DNA of 64,000 bases from positions 31,472,369-31,536,368 of the forward strand of contig NC_087064.1 of the NCBI RefSeq assembly GCF_963678635.1, given 5' to 3'. A program made the position numbers and the translations under genes. The DNA is from Symsagittifera roscoffensis. Its lineage: Eukaryota; Xenacoelomorpha; Acoela; Convolutidae. The notes under the pieces are model-generated. The model worked only from the letters and a program-made list of their open reading frames with translations. It was not told the DNA's origin and did no database searches. Below, in pieces: positions 12,401 to 27,400 of the stretch (positions within the stretch are counted from its first letter, which is position 1; each line of letters starts with the position of its first letter).

Positions 12401-15400
12401 ATCGATGGACCTCAACTGACGAAATGAACATCAAGCAAAATTCGCAGCCCATGTTGACTAGTTCGTCAAATCCAAAGACACATCTGCTTACAGCTGGAAA
12501 GGTTTCAAACTTCCCGATATACGTCTATCGAAATTCGATGGAAATGCTCTTGAGTGGAACAATTGGGTTGAACTATATCAAACAGCTATTGGAAAGAATC
12601 CTCGTATAAGTCCTGTGGAGAAAATTACATATCTTCAAACACTATATACAGGCAGCGCAAAAATTTTAATAGATAGTTATGTCACAAACTCTAGCCAGTA
12701 TGACCAGGCCATTGAAGAACTCATTCGTAGGTTTGGTAATCCAAAATTCATTGTGGCTGCCTACATAAAACAACTCGAAGACTTCGAGCGTCCACATCTA
12801 CGCGACTCTTTGTCATTTGTGATAAATTGGACTTTCCTCCGCAAGCTCGTTCATAACTTTGAAGCTAATGGTCAGACTTTCGAACTAGGATCAACAAATT
12901 TATCTAGAATTGCGCGCAGCAAGCTTTCTTCTGCTGTTTTGATGAAATGGGAGGAGTTTTGTGTAGTCCACGGTTTGGAATATGCTACCTTAATCGATTT
13001 TTCAAATTAGTTTAACAATTATTCGAAAGCATGCGAAAGTTTGGATTTACAGATTGGAAAATCGCCACCTGTCAAGACTAAAAACTATCAGCAGCATGAC
13101 AACAAGAATTCGTCTTTCCTCAAAAAAGACCATAGCGCAAGTGATCCAAATAATCCTTATTCTATTTATCGCAGTTCCACCACGCCATTGAGTATTATCT
13201 GTCTTAATTATCAGGGCAATCATTATTTGGGACGTTGTCCAGAATTCAAAAGATTGCCACTGAATTAACGTTTGAAGATTGTTAAGAAACACTCACTATG
13301 TTTCAAATGTCTTTATAAACACAAGTTGCACGATTGCAGGTCAGAAAAACGATGTATGCAAGATAACTGCGGTCAGAAGCATCATTCAAGTTTGCACAGA
13401 GCAAAACCTGGAATTGATAGCAAAAATCAATCTCAGAAGTCTAACAACGTCGAAGTTGAACAACGAATTCTCAATTCACGAGATGGCGATAATAGCATAA
13501 ATCCGGATTCAGTTTCGGTCAATAGAAATCAGTTACAATATATGCCGGTAACTCTGATTATTGGCAAAACCTCAATTCAGTGTTATGCAATGTTGGACAA
13601 CTGCAGCAGTTGCTCTTATATATGCAAAACTACAGCGGAAGAACTGAACAGCGTTCCAAAGCACTTGAAAGGTCATGGAGCTTTCTCAACGGATAAAATT
13701 CATTCCACCTTAATTTCACTGAGTGTTGGAGCGTTCAAATCTACGTCAGTTCTTTTTACAACACCGAACGTTTATTCGGTTGATAAAACTCACTTCGACG
13801 TCGTCAACGTCAAACAATTGAACAACATTTGTTCCAAATTCAACCATCTCAGCCACATCAATTACCCTGAACTTGATGATAATCATGTCCGTGTTCTCCT
13901 TGGTGTCGATGCTTTCTGGTTCATTGCTGAAAGAGACATCAAAAGGGGTCCTACTGGAAGCCCATTTGCAATCACACACTTGCTTGAATGGACCATCACT
14001 AGTCTCTGAGCTCCAAGTACCTGGACAAAGAGCCACGAGAACAACAAACAAATTACATTGATGCTCGCAACAGAGAGCAGCCAACACTAAGCAAACTTGT
14101 CGAAAAACTCTTGAAAGTTGAAGACTGTGCAATATCTGTTGATTTTCCTCCTGCTTCAAATTCAAGAGAGATCGACAAATTACTTAAAGTCATGGAAGAC
14201 AGTATTTACCAGTATTTAAGTAGCTACCAAATAACTTCGCAATCGCAAAAGCGCAATTAGGCTCACTTCAAAACGCTTAACTAGGGACCGATACCTTTTG
14301 GATTCAAATAATAAGTCTCTTGCAACGGACATTGAGAAAAGTTATGTAAAACCAGTTGTTTTCATAAATCCTAAGCCAACTAACGTCTGGTATTTACCTC
14401 ACTACCCGGTTGTGAATCCAAATAAACCTGGAAAAGTTAGACGAGTCGCAACTGCTGCTTCAATGTTTCAAGGTATCTCGTTGAGCTCGTGTTTAGAGGC
14501 TGAGCCTGATCTTCTCAACAACATGTTTTCGTTTTCGAGAACAGCCAGTCGCGATATCTGCTCATAAAGATTCAGCTCAAAGAGCTTTACGATTCCTGTG
14601 GAACACTGCAAAGGGCATTAAGCAATATCAGTATACCAGATTGATATTTGGTGCGAAATGCTCACCTTCAATTGCAATATTCGCATTGAATCAGACTGCC
14701 AAGGATTTCGCAGCTAGCGATCGCAAAACAGCTGAACTCATTAACCGGCGTTTTTATATGGATGACTTTGTCCACTCTTTTGAGTCCATTGAAATTGCTC
14801 AAGCGTCCTCTTTGAAACTAAAAACGGTCCTGAATAAGGGTGGTTTCAATTTAACGAAGTTTGTTTCAAATAAACCCGAAGCTTAGGTCAGGTTGCCTGA
14901 AACGGACGTTGCTGGAATTAATTCGACACAAAGAATACTCGGAGTGCATTGGGACACAAACGATGACACTATGTTTGTGAAAACACAAATCAAAAACACG
15001 ATTTTTAAGGCGAAAATATGACTCTCCGTCGAATGCTTTCTTCAATAGCGACAATATTCGACCCTTTGGGAATTCTTGCACCTTTTGTAATTACCATGAA
15101 AATCATGCTTCAAGTTATTTGGAGATTTGGAGTTTCATGGGATGAACAAATACCGCTTGAACACGTGAGTACCGTTGAAAAATGACTACTGCAATGTCGA
15201 CAAGGATTGTCTGTGAAACTTCCACGTCACATAGGAATTTTCTCTAACAACGCAAACGTACAGCTGCATGTTTTTGCCGACGCATCGCAAAACGCCATGG
15301 CAGCTTGTATTTATGTACGAACTACTACAGCTTCTAAAAGCATCCCTAAGCTCGAGCAACAAGCCGCTGTGATTGGATCGCGACTCTGTAAATTCGTTTT

Positions 15401-18400
15401 AGACGAATTGCGGTTTAAGCCAAACTCTGTTTCATACTGGGCAGATAGTACTACGGTTCTGGCTTGGCTTAAGAATATGCCTAGGCGCAAAAATTTTTGT
15501 AGCAATAGGGTCACTGAAATACTTTCCACTTCCAAAGAGTCACAATGGAATCATATTTCAGGGAATCGCAATCCAGCTGATCATGCCACAAGAGGAATAC
15601 CCCTTTCCGATGTGGATAAACTCTGGTTCCAGCCTCCTGACGAAACCAGAATCGGAGTGGTTTAAGCCTCCACATAGGGAAGTTACAATCTCGAGCGTAA
15701 GACTAGAAGAGGTCGAGCCACTAATCGATTTTTTCACGTTTCTCTCATTGGCTCAAGTTACTCAAAGTAACTACGATAGTTCTAATGTTTATTAGCTCGT
15801 TAAGGAACAAAGGAAAAAAATTGCCGTACGCATTTTACCGGAATTCAGCAAAATACCTCATTTTTGAAATTTCTCAAAAATTTTTTTCCCAGAAACCATC
15901 AAACGATTACAACAAGGGAAAAAATCGGACAACAAAGACGTTCTGTAGTATTTTGCCCTTTCATGGATGATAATACTCTGAAAGCTAGGAGACGTCTTCG
16001 ACATTCAACACTTCCCGAAACCGCCAAATACCCCATCATTCTTAATGCTAAAGAACCAGCAGCGCGACTTTTACTCGAACACGCCCATTGCCGATGCATG
16101 CATTTGGGCACAGAATATGTCCGCAATTACCTTCAGCAAAAATTTCTTATCATTGGTTTGCGCCAAGCTTTGAAACAAATTCGCCATCGCTGTTTCTTCT
16201 GTCGGAGACTCCAAGGAAAAGGGCTCAGCGTCTTCAGGTCGGATCTTCCCTCCACTCGCTTTCAGGATCCAAATGAAAACCCTTACCCATTCAAAACTGT
16301 CGGTATAGACTACATTGGACCATTTCATATTGCCGAAAATTCATCAACGACGAAGCAATATATCTGCCTGTTCACGTGCTTTACTATTCGTGCTTTGCAT
16401 TTAGAAACGACAGAAAGCCTCACAACGGACAGTTGCGTGACAGCTCTTCGCACGTTCATAGCACGCCGAGGCTCACCACAAAGACTACTCTCGGACAACG
16501 CGACATACTTCATCGGAGCGAAAAAACAGTTGCGTACAGAGCCACTGTCATTCGATACAGAGATAGCAAGCTACTTACATGATCAAAATATCAGCTGGAA
16601 AATGAACCTTCCTTCTGCTCCTCACTTGGGGGGGGGGGGGGGGGGGTGTGGGAGAGACTCGTTCAGATGATTAAACGAGTTTTCCTTCTGAATCTTGGAT
16701 CTGCACGCCTCTCTCGAGATCTCTTCATCACAATTGTCGCTGAAACCGAAGGAATTTTGAATGGACGACCATTGACGCATGTGAACAGTGATATCGCGGA
16801 CGACCTTCCGTTGACTCCAAACCATTTTGTTCTTGGCAGACCTTTTGTGTACACACCCTCAGCGGCCTTCAGTGACCAGCCAACCAGTAAGCTGTCCGTG
16901 AAGTCTTGGAGATTGGTGAAAGAGAAAATGGATTGCTTTTGCCGCCGACTGGTGAAAGAATATGCCCCGACACTCATTCGGCGCACGAATTGGTCACAGC
17001 CAGAGGATATCATCAAAACTGGAGACCTCGTATGGATACTGGAGGACTTCACACCGCGTGGCATCTGGCCACTTGGACGAATCATCGGGCCTGACGACAG
17101 AGCGCGTTCGTGCGTGATAAAAATCAGCGCTAGGGAAAATAACTCGACCTGCCGTAAAATAGCCTTGGTAACACCTAGGGAAACACTAAGGGCTCCCCCG
17201 AGGATGTTAATGATCATTAACAATCATATTATTAAGGTCGACTTGTGACTTCTTGATAACTTGAATGTAAATGTGAACACTCTTTAACATTTGACTGTAA
17301 GATAAAGTTGGGAACTAAATATGAGAAACCATGCAATTGAAAGCTCAAAAGACTAATGGTTCGGCAATCATTATCAGCAAGAAAACTGAAAAAAACGGAC
17401 TTGCATTTTAAACAAAAGTTAAGCCTTCAAAGCTCTTTGAATTTCACGAACAATTAATGATTGGTGCTTTTTTAATAAATTTAACACAATTTGAGAAAAC
17501 TGGATCAATGAGTAAAACTTTTATTTTGCTGAGAAATCTGATAATTAAATTTCCTTTTCGAAATTAGATGTCAATCATGTTTTTTGTGACCGTTGCCCTT
17601 TCGCTGTTCGATGGTGGAGTTAGCCTTCCTTTTAACTAAGGAAATGAACTGACCTTAAAAAGAAATCAAAACTCATACCACTAAAAAAAATTGAATTTGG
17701 GCCTAAACAAATTTAAATACTTCATTAACAAAAACTCCGCACGACCTATAATAGAATCTGATCTACGTTCCTCGACTCTTAATAACACTGAACTAATTTC
17801 ATGAAATAACAGACAGCTGGAAAAGTTTCCATGAACTCTAGGAGACATTTTTTCAATGTATGGTGAAAAAGTTTCAAGTTCTGAACTCAAAAACATCAAC
17901 CGTTACACCGCGAATAAAATTTGAGCGTACACAATTTTTTCGTGAAAAAACCACACAATCTATATATAAGTGTTTTCACTTCGTTCATAAACAATTAATG
18001 AAAAAAATAGTCTTAGGTGATCACAAAAAAACGCAGTAGTTCCACGATTATCTTCACCTTTGCATCAGAACAATTCAGGGAACTTCCTCTCTATTTCGAT
18101 GGAACAGTTCATCGCCATTAGCAAACTAACCCGATCATGCAACAACTATTTGTATCATCTAATGGCCATGACATTTGAGTAATATAACGTTCGAATATCA
18201 ACACGATGAATTAATTATTGCTGACAATTAGATACATATCTGACCATAAAAAATAAACTATCTCTTTTAGAGCTAGCTTCATCAAAACGTAGCAAGATAA
18301 TGCAATTTAACAAAAACGCAGTAAAAGATATCTCACAAAAGAACGAATAAATAAATAAACATCAAGCATCAGAGGTAACAACATGTCAAACAATATTGTC

Positions 18401-21400
18401 AAATATTTCATCATTCTTCAGCAAAAGCAGATTCATCATACTTTAACAAGATATTGCAGTTTGAGCATCACGTTGAAAAAGAAGAATTTCAAAACCGATG
18501 TCAAATCAGACCTAGCCTTAGAAGCTAACAAAATATTCATAGAGAGCCAGCTCGATCAAAAAGATTAACTATTCGTTGTTATCAGTTGTTATCACATATC
18601 AATTGTTAGATGTAAAAATGAGCAACGCAAAGCAGTGACAACATGAGGCACACACAGGCAGTTTATGAAAACTGAGTGATCATTCAGAAGCGATAAAAAC
18701 CGCAAAACACTTCATACCAAACAATGAAACTTTGTCAACTAAGTGGAAAATAAGCAATTTCTCTTCCAGGTACTCTTTCGTTATAACAGGGCAAATTAAC
18801 GCAGCTTGCTCATCACAAACAAGAAACAAACAGAAAAATTGACAAGAAAGTCACGAAGAACATACAAAACAACTTCCAAGCTTTCAATTACGAGGATCTA
18901 TTCCACTGCTTGAAACATTGAAATTTTGCATAACGAAGCAGTTTGTCAAAAAATCAGCCGTAAAACAGTTTAACAAAAAAATCATTGAAAAAAAAACAGC
19001 ACAAGGCTTCATACGTAATAAAAAAAAATCAATCAACAAATGGGAAAAACAGCTTTCTCTTTCATCATTTCTTTTCAATCATTATTCAGCAAGATAACGC
19101 AGTTTGCGCATCACATACAAAATCAACCCTAAAAAACTAAATAAAATTACAAAGAAATTTAAAACCGCCGGCTAAACGTTATTTCAATTAAGGAGAAAAA
19201 CGTTCTCTTTCATTGCTAGGATCATCAAAATTTTGCAAAATTCCGCCGTTTGTCATTTAATAATCCAGTAAAAACAATAGATCCTTAAAAAATGAAAGAC
19301 GCGAAACGCTACATAAGAAACCAGAAAATTCAATCAACAAAAAAGGAAAATAAAACACCTTTCATTTTAAATCAGCAAGATAACGTAGTTTCCGCTTCAT
19401 CACATACATAAAATCAACCTTGAAAACCGATGAAAACCACGATAATCTTTCAAACCGCCAATTAGAAACATTTTTAACAAGGGAGACAGACAACTATCAG
19501 ATTCTCTGCTGAGTCCATCAAGAATATACAAGGACTCAATTCATCTTCAGAAAGGCCAATTAAAATGATTGATCAATGAAAAACGATTAAAAATAATCAT
19601 AAATAAATCAAATCGAACAAAACTAAATCGACTTTGTGGATCACGTTTTCTCTTTCAGCTATTTCTTTCACCATAAATCAGCAAGATAACGCAGTCTGCA
19701 CATCACAAACTAAAATACAACTCTAATAACATCGGTAATAAACCACTAAGAAATTTCAAAACATATAACTAGATTAATTTTAAAAAAGAAAGAAAAGCTA
19801 TCTAGTTCACTGCTAGAATTCTTCAAAATTAAACAAACCAAAAACCGGATAGTTCAGGCGAAACATTGAACGAAGAAAATTGAGATGCTTCATAGGAAAC
19901 CATAAAAACCAATAAACGAAGTGGAATATGTAAGAATTTTCTTTCAGATACTTCTTTCATCATTTATCAGCAAGATAACACTTTGCCCAGCCCAAAAACA
20001 TCAACCCTGAGAAACCAAAAAAGCGAGCTGTCAAAGCTTCCAACTAAAAACATTTGAAACCAGAGAGACAAAAAAATAACTGTTTCACAACTAGATTTCT
20101 CTAAAAAATGCAAAGCCAAAAACTAACTGTTTAACTGCTAGGTCCATCAAAAAACTGCGAAGTCACAATTTATCATTATACAGGTTAATGAAAGCGATTG
20201 ATTATTCAAAAGCGATAACCTGAAGCAATTGATACCGAACGATTCAACTCAAGCAACGAAGAGAAAAAAAACATTCTCTTTCAGATAATTCTTTTATCAT
20301 GAATCAGCAAGATAACGCAGTTTGTACATCACATTCGTCAATTGCACCCTAACAAACTTACAAAACATCACGAAGAGTTCCAAAAAACGCTTCAGGAAAA
20401 AATTTTGAGCTGAAGAGAAGAATAATTTTCACATTACTAGGCTTCTCAAAGCTCGGCATACTGATTTCATTTGTCATTAATCAGGCCAGTAAAACTGACA
20501 GATCAGTCAAAAAACAGAATACCAAGCTTCATGCTTCATTAAACAATAAAACTCAATCAACTATGCAGAAAATGTTAGCGTTCTAATTTCGAAATTTCCT
20601 TCAAATTTAATAAGCAAGATGATGCAGTTTGCACACCAATTACAAAAAGACAAAACTAAAAATATATAAATTACAGAGCAACCTAAAATCACCAAAAATA
20701 GATGAAACTTCATTAACAGAAAAATCATACTAAGAATAGGTTCATCAAAATTTGCACAATGACAAGGTACGTGAACAAATAAGCTATCTAAATTGATACA
20801 TTATCATAAAAAATTAACAATTAAGAAGGTTCATAGGTAAAAAGTCAACTCAATCAACAGAATAGAAAACGTGACCACTCTGTTTCAGATATTTTCTTCA
20901 TCACAGTTCAGCAAGATAACGCAGTTTGCACATCACATATATCAATACAACCCTGAAAATACAAGAAAATCATAACCGTCAGCTAGATATATTTTCAACT
21001 AGGAACATTGAAACAATCTGTTTCATTACTCAATTGATGGAAAAACTGCAATTCAGCAGTTTACCATTATATAAGACAACTGAAATTGTTGATCTTTCAT
21101 AAGCGATGCAGTAGTCAAGCAGAAAACATAAAGATGAAGGATTAAACTCAATCTACTCAGGGGGAAAAGCGAGTCTTGACTTTCAAAGATTTTGGTTCAT
21201 CGTAATTCAGCAAAATAATTTGTTTCCTCAACAAACACAATTAAATCAACAACACTCAGAAGAAACTTAATTCACTGCTAGAATTCTTTATATTAAAAAC
21301 CAAAAAGACTAATAGATCACGGGGAAGATTGAACAATGAAAGCAATCTTTTTCATAGGAAACCACAAAACCCAAATGACAAAAAGGAATAAGTAAAACAG

Positions 21401-24400
21401 GAGCTCCGAAGCCGCCAGCCGAAAGCATTTTTAACAAGAGACAAAAACTAACTGTTTAAGTGCTAGGCCCATTAAAAAACTGCAAGGTCACAATTTATCA
21501 TTATACAGGTTAATGAAAGCGATTGATCATTCAAAAGCGATAACCTGAAGCAATTGATACCAAACGATTAGACTCAAGCAACGAAGAGAAAAAAAAACTT
21601 TCTCTTTCAGATAATTCTTTCATCATGAATCAGCAAGATAACGCAGTTTGTACATCACATTCGTCAATTGCACCCTAACAAACTTACAAAAAAATCACAA
21701 AGAATTTAAAAAAAAAACGCCAAATGAAAAAATTTTGAGCTGAAGAGAAGAATACTTTTCACATTACTAGGCTTCTCAAAGCTCGGCATACTGATTTCAT
21801 TTGTCATTAATCAGGCCAGTAAAACTGACAGATCAGTCAAAAAACAGAATACCAAGCTTCATGCTTCATTAAACAATAAAACTCAATCAACTATGCAGAA
21901 AATGTTAGCGTTCTAATTTCGAAATTTCCTTCAAATTTAATAAGCAAGGTGATGCAGTTTGCACACCAATTACAAAAAGACAATACTAAAAATATATAAA
22001 TTACAGAGCAACCTAAAATCACCAAAAATAGATGAAACTTCATTAACAGAAAAATCATACTAAGAATAGGTTCATCAAAATTTGCACAATGACAAGGTAC
22101 GTGAACAAATAAGCTATCTAAATTGATACATTATCATAAAAAATTAACAATTAAGAAGGTTCATAGGTAAAAAGTCAACTCAATCAACAGAATAGAAAAC
22201 GTGACCACTCTGTTTCAGATATTTTCTTCATCACAGTTCAGCAAGATAACGTAGTTTGCACATCACATATATCAATACAACCCTGAAAATACAAGAAAAT
22301 CATAACCGTCAGCTAGATATATTTTCAACTAGGAACATTGAAACAATCTGTTTCATTACTCAATTGATGGAAAAACTGCAATTCAGCAGTTTACCATTAT
22401 ATAAGACAACTGAAATTGTTGATCTTTCATAAGCGATGTAGTAGTCAAGCAGAAAACATAAAGATGAAGGATTAAACTCAATCTACTCAGGGGGAAAAGC
22501 GAGTCTTGACTTTCAAAGATTTTGGTTCATCGTAATTCAGCAAAATAATTTGTTTCCTCAACAAACACAATTAAATCAACAACACTCAGAAGAAACTTAA
22601 TTCACTGCTAGAATTCTTTATATTAAAAACCAAAAAGACTAATAGATCACGGGGAAGATTGAACAATGAAAGCAATCTTTTTCATAGGAAACCACAAAAC
22701 CCAAATGACAAAAAGGAATAAGTAAAACAGGAGCTCCGAAGCCGCCAACCGAAAGCATTTTTAACAAGAGACAAAAACTAACTGTTTAAGTGCTAGGCCC
22801 ATTAAAAAACTGCAAGGTCACAATTTATCATTATACAGGTTAATGAAAGCGATTGATCATTCAAAAGCGATAACCTGAAGCAATCGATACCAAACGATTA
22901 GACTCAAGCAACGAAGAGAAAAAAAAACTTTATCTTTCAGATAATTCTTTCATCATGAATCAGCAAGATAACGCAGTTTGTACATCACATTCGTCAATTG
23001 CACCCTAACAAACTTACAAAAAAATCACAAAGAATTTAAAAAAAAAACGCCAAATGAAAAAATTTTGAGCTGAAGAGAAGAATACTTTTCACATTACTAG
23101 GCTTCTCAAAGCTCGGCATACTGATTTCATTTCTCATTAATCAGGCCAGTAAAACTGACAGATCAGTCAAAAAACAGAATACCAAGCTTCATGCTTCATT
23201 AAACAATAAAACTCAATCAACTATGCAGAAAATGTTAGCGTTCTAATTACGAAATTTCCTTCAAATTTAATAAGCAAGATGATGCAGTTTGCACACCAAT
23301 TACAAAAAGACAATACTAAAAATATATAAATTACAGAGCAACCTAAAATCACCAAAAATAGATGAAACTTCATTAACAGAAAAATCATACTAAGAATAGG
23401 TTCATCAAAACTTGCACAATGACAAGGTACGTCAACAAATAAGCTATCAAAATTGATACATTATCAAAAAAAATTAACAATTAAGAAGGTTCATAGGTAA
23501 AAAGTCAACTCAATCAACAGAATAGAAAACGTGACCACTCTGTTTCAGATATTTTCTTCATCACAGCTCAGCAAGATAACGCAGTTTGCACATCACATAT
23601 ATCAATACAACCCTGAAAATACAAGAAAATCATAACCGTCAGCTAGATATATTTTCAACTAGGGACATTGAAACAATCTGTTTCATTACTCAATTGATGG
23701 AAAAACTGCAATTCAGCAGTTTAACATTATATAAGACAACTGAAATTGTTGATCTTTCATATGCGATGCAGTAGTCAAGCAGAAAACATAAAAATGAAGG
23801 ATTAAACTCAATCTACTCAGGTGAAAAAGCGAGTCTTGACTTTCAAAAATTTTGGTTCATTGTAATTCAGCAAAATAATTTGTTTCCTCAACAAACACAA
23901 TTAAATCAACAACACTCAGAAGAAACTTAATTCACTGCTAGAATTCTTTATATTAAAAACCAAAAAGACTAATAGATCACGGGGAAGATTGAACAATGAA
24001 AGCAATCTTTTTCATAGGAAACCACAAAACCCAAATGACAAAAAGGAATAAGTAAAACAGGAGCTCCGAAGCCGCCAACCGAAAGCATTTTTAACAAGAG
24101 ACAAAAACTAACTGTTTAAGTGCTAGGCCCATTAAAAAACTGCAAGGTCACAATTTATCATTATACAGGTTAATGAAAGCGATTGATCATTCAAAAGCGA
24201 TAACCTGAAGCAATCGATACCAAACGATTAGACTCAAGCAACGAAGAGAAAAAAAAACTTTATCTTTCAGATAATTCTTTCATCATGAATCAGCAAGATA
24301 ACGCAGTTTGTACATCACATTCGTCAATTGCACCCTAACAAACTTACAAAAAAATCACAAAGAATTTAAAAAAAAAACGCCAAATGAAAAAATTTTGAGC

Positions 24401-27400
24401 TGAAGAGAAGAATACTTTTCACATTACTAGGCTTCTCAAAGCTCGGCATACTGATTTCATTTGTCATTAATCAGGCCAGTAAAACTGACAGATCAGTCAA
24501 AAAACAGAATACCAAGCTTCATTAAACAATAAAACTCAATCAACTATGCAGAAAATGTTAGCGTTCTAATTTCCAAATTTCCTTCAAATTTAATAAGCAA
24601 GATGATGCAGTTTGCACACCAATTACAAAAAGACAATACTAAAAATATATAAATTACAGAGCAACCTAAAATCACCAAAAATAGATGAAACTTCATTAAC
24701 AGAAAAATCATACTAAGAATAGGTTCATCAAAACTTGCACAATGACAAGGTACGTCAACAAATAAGCTATCAAAATTGATACATTATCAAAAAAAATTAA
24801 CAATTAAGAAGGTTCATAGGTAAAAAGTCAACTCAATCAACAGAATAGAAAACGTGACCACTCTGTTTCAGATATTTTCTTCATCACAGCTCAGCAAGAT
24901 AACGCAGTTTGCACATCACATATATCAATACAACCCTGAAAATACAAGAAAATCATAACCGTCAGCTAGATATATTTTCAACTAGGGACATTGAAACAAT
25001 CTGTTTCATTACTCAATTGATGGAAAAACTGCAATTCAGCAGTTTAACATTATATAAGACAACTGAAATTGTTGATCTTTCATATGCGATGCAGTAGTCA
25101 AGCAGAAAACATAAAAATGAAGGATTAAACTCAATCTACTCAGGTGAAAAAGCGAGTCTTGACTTTCAAAAATTTTGGTTCATTGTAATTCAGCAAAATA
25201 ATTTGTTTCCTCAACAAACACAATTAAATCAACAACACTCAGAAGAAACTGAATTCACTGCTAGAATTCTTTATATTAAAAACCAAAAAGACTAATAGAT
25301 CACGGGGAAGATTGAACAATGAAAGCAATCTTTTTCATAGGAAACCACAAAACCCAAATGACAAAAAGGAATAAGTAAAACAGGAGCTCCGAAGCCGCCA
25401 ACCGAAAGCATTTTTAACAAGAGACAAAAACTAACTGTTTAAGTGCTAGGCCCATTAAAAAACTGCAAGGTCACAATTTATCATTATACAGGTTAATGAA
25501 AGCGATTGATCATTCAAAAGCGATAACCTGAAGCAATTGATACCAAACGATTAGACTCAAGCAACGAAGAGAAAAAAAAACTTTCTCTTTCAGATAATTC
25601 TTTCATCATGAATCAGCAAGATAACGCAGTTTGTACATCACATCCGTCAATTGCACCCTAACAAACTTACAAAAAAATCACAAAGAATTTAAAAAAAAAA
25701 CGCCAAATGAAAAAATTTTGAGCTGAAGAGAAGAATACTTTTCACATTACAAGGCTTCTCAAAGCTCGGCATACTGATTTCATTTGTCATTAATCAGGCC
25801 AGTAAAACTGACAGATCAGTCAAAAAACAGAATACCAAGCTTCATGCTTCATTAAACAATAAAACTCAATCAACTATGCAGAAAATGTTAGCGTTCTAAT
25901 TTCGAAATTTCCTTCAAATTTAATAAGCAAGATGATGCAGTTTGCACACCAATTACAAAAAGACAATACTAAAAATATATAAATTACAGAGCAACCTAAA
26001 ATCACCAAAAATAGATGAAACTTCATTAACAGAAAAAACATACTAAGAATAGGTTCATCAAAACTTGCACAATGACAAGGTACGTCAACAAATAAGCTAT
26101 CAAAATTGATACATTATCAAAAAAATTAACAATTAAGAAGGTTCATAGGTAAAAAGTCAACTCAATCAACAGAATAGAAAACGTGACCACTCTGTTTCAG
26201 ATATTTTCTTCATCACAGTTCAGCAAGATAACGCAGTTTGCACATCACATATATCAATACAACCCTGAAAATACAAGAAAATCATAACCGTCAGCTAGAT
26301 ATATTTTCAACTAGGGACATTGAAACAATCTGTTTCATTACTCAATTGATGGAAAAACTGCAATTCAGCAGTTTAACATTATATAAGACAACTGAAATTG
26401 TTGATCTTTCATATGCGATGCAGTAGTCAAGCAGAAAACATAAAAATGAAGGATTAAACTCAATCTACTCAGGTGAAAAAGCTAGTCTTGACTTTCAAAG
26501 ATTTTGGTTCATCGTAATTCAGCAAAATAATTTGTTTCCTCAACAAACACAATTAAATCAACAGCACTCAGAAGAAACTTAATTCACTGCTAGAATTCTT
26601 TATATTAAAAACCAAAAAGACTAATAGATCACGGGGAAGATTGAACAATGAAAGCAATGTTTTTCATAGGAAACCACAAAACCCAAATGACAAAAAGGAA
26701 TAAGTAAAACAGGAGCTCCGAAGCCGCCAACCGAAAGCATTTTTAACAAGAGACAAAAACTAACTGTTTAAGTGCTAGGCCCATTAAAACACTGCAAGGT
26801 CACAATTTATCATTATACAGCTTAATGAAAGCGATTGATCATTCAAAAGCGATAACCTGAAGCAATTGATACCAAACGATTAGACTCAAGCAACGAAGAG
26901 AAAAAAACTTTCTCTTTCAGATAATTTTTTCATCAAGAATCAGCAAGATAACGCAGTTTGTACATCACATCCGTCAATTGCACCCTAACAAACTTACAAA
27001 AAAATCACAAAGAATTTAAAAAAAAAACGCCAAATGAAAAAATTTTGAGCTGAAGAGAAGAATACTTTTCACATTACAAGGCTTCTCAAAGCTCGGCATA
27101 CTGATTTCATTTGTCATTAATCAGGCCAGTAAAACTGACAGATCAGTCAAAAAACAGAATACCAAGCTTCATGCTTCATTAAACAATAAAACTCAATCAA
27201 CTATGCAGAAAATGTTAGCGTTCTAATATCGAAATTTCCTTCAAATTTAATAAGCAAGATGATGCAGTTTGCACACCAATTACAAAAAGACAATACTAAA
27301 AATATATAAATTACAGAGCAACCTAAAATCACCAAAAATAGATGAAACTTCATTAACAGAAAAAACATACTAAGAATAGGTTCATCAAAACTTGCACAAT

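Larger units (their letters stand above)
9684..17376 (+). mobile_element. BEL/Pao LTR retrotransposon, full-length but decayed (7,693 bp)
   Basis: Two 172-bp LTRs (9,684-9,855 and 17,205-17,376) start TGTTAATGAT and end ATTATCA; they differ at about 8 positions by hand alignment. A perfect 5-bp target duplication GCAAG flanks the element, as expected for BEL. Gag, protease, reverse transcriptase, RNase H and integrase follow in the BEL/Pao order, all broken by stops, frameshifts or deletions. The leader before gag is long (about 1.7 kb) and holds a tandem repeat. The element lies in sense on the plus strand, antisense to the host gene, inside an R1 copy. Confidence 0.93.

Noticed and set aside
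16663-17223. 186-codon frame on the minus strand
   Set aside because: It is the shadow of the integrase C-terminal frame on the other strand.
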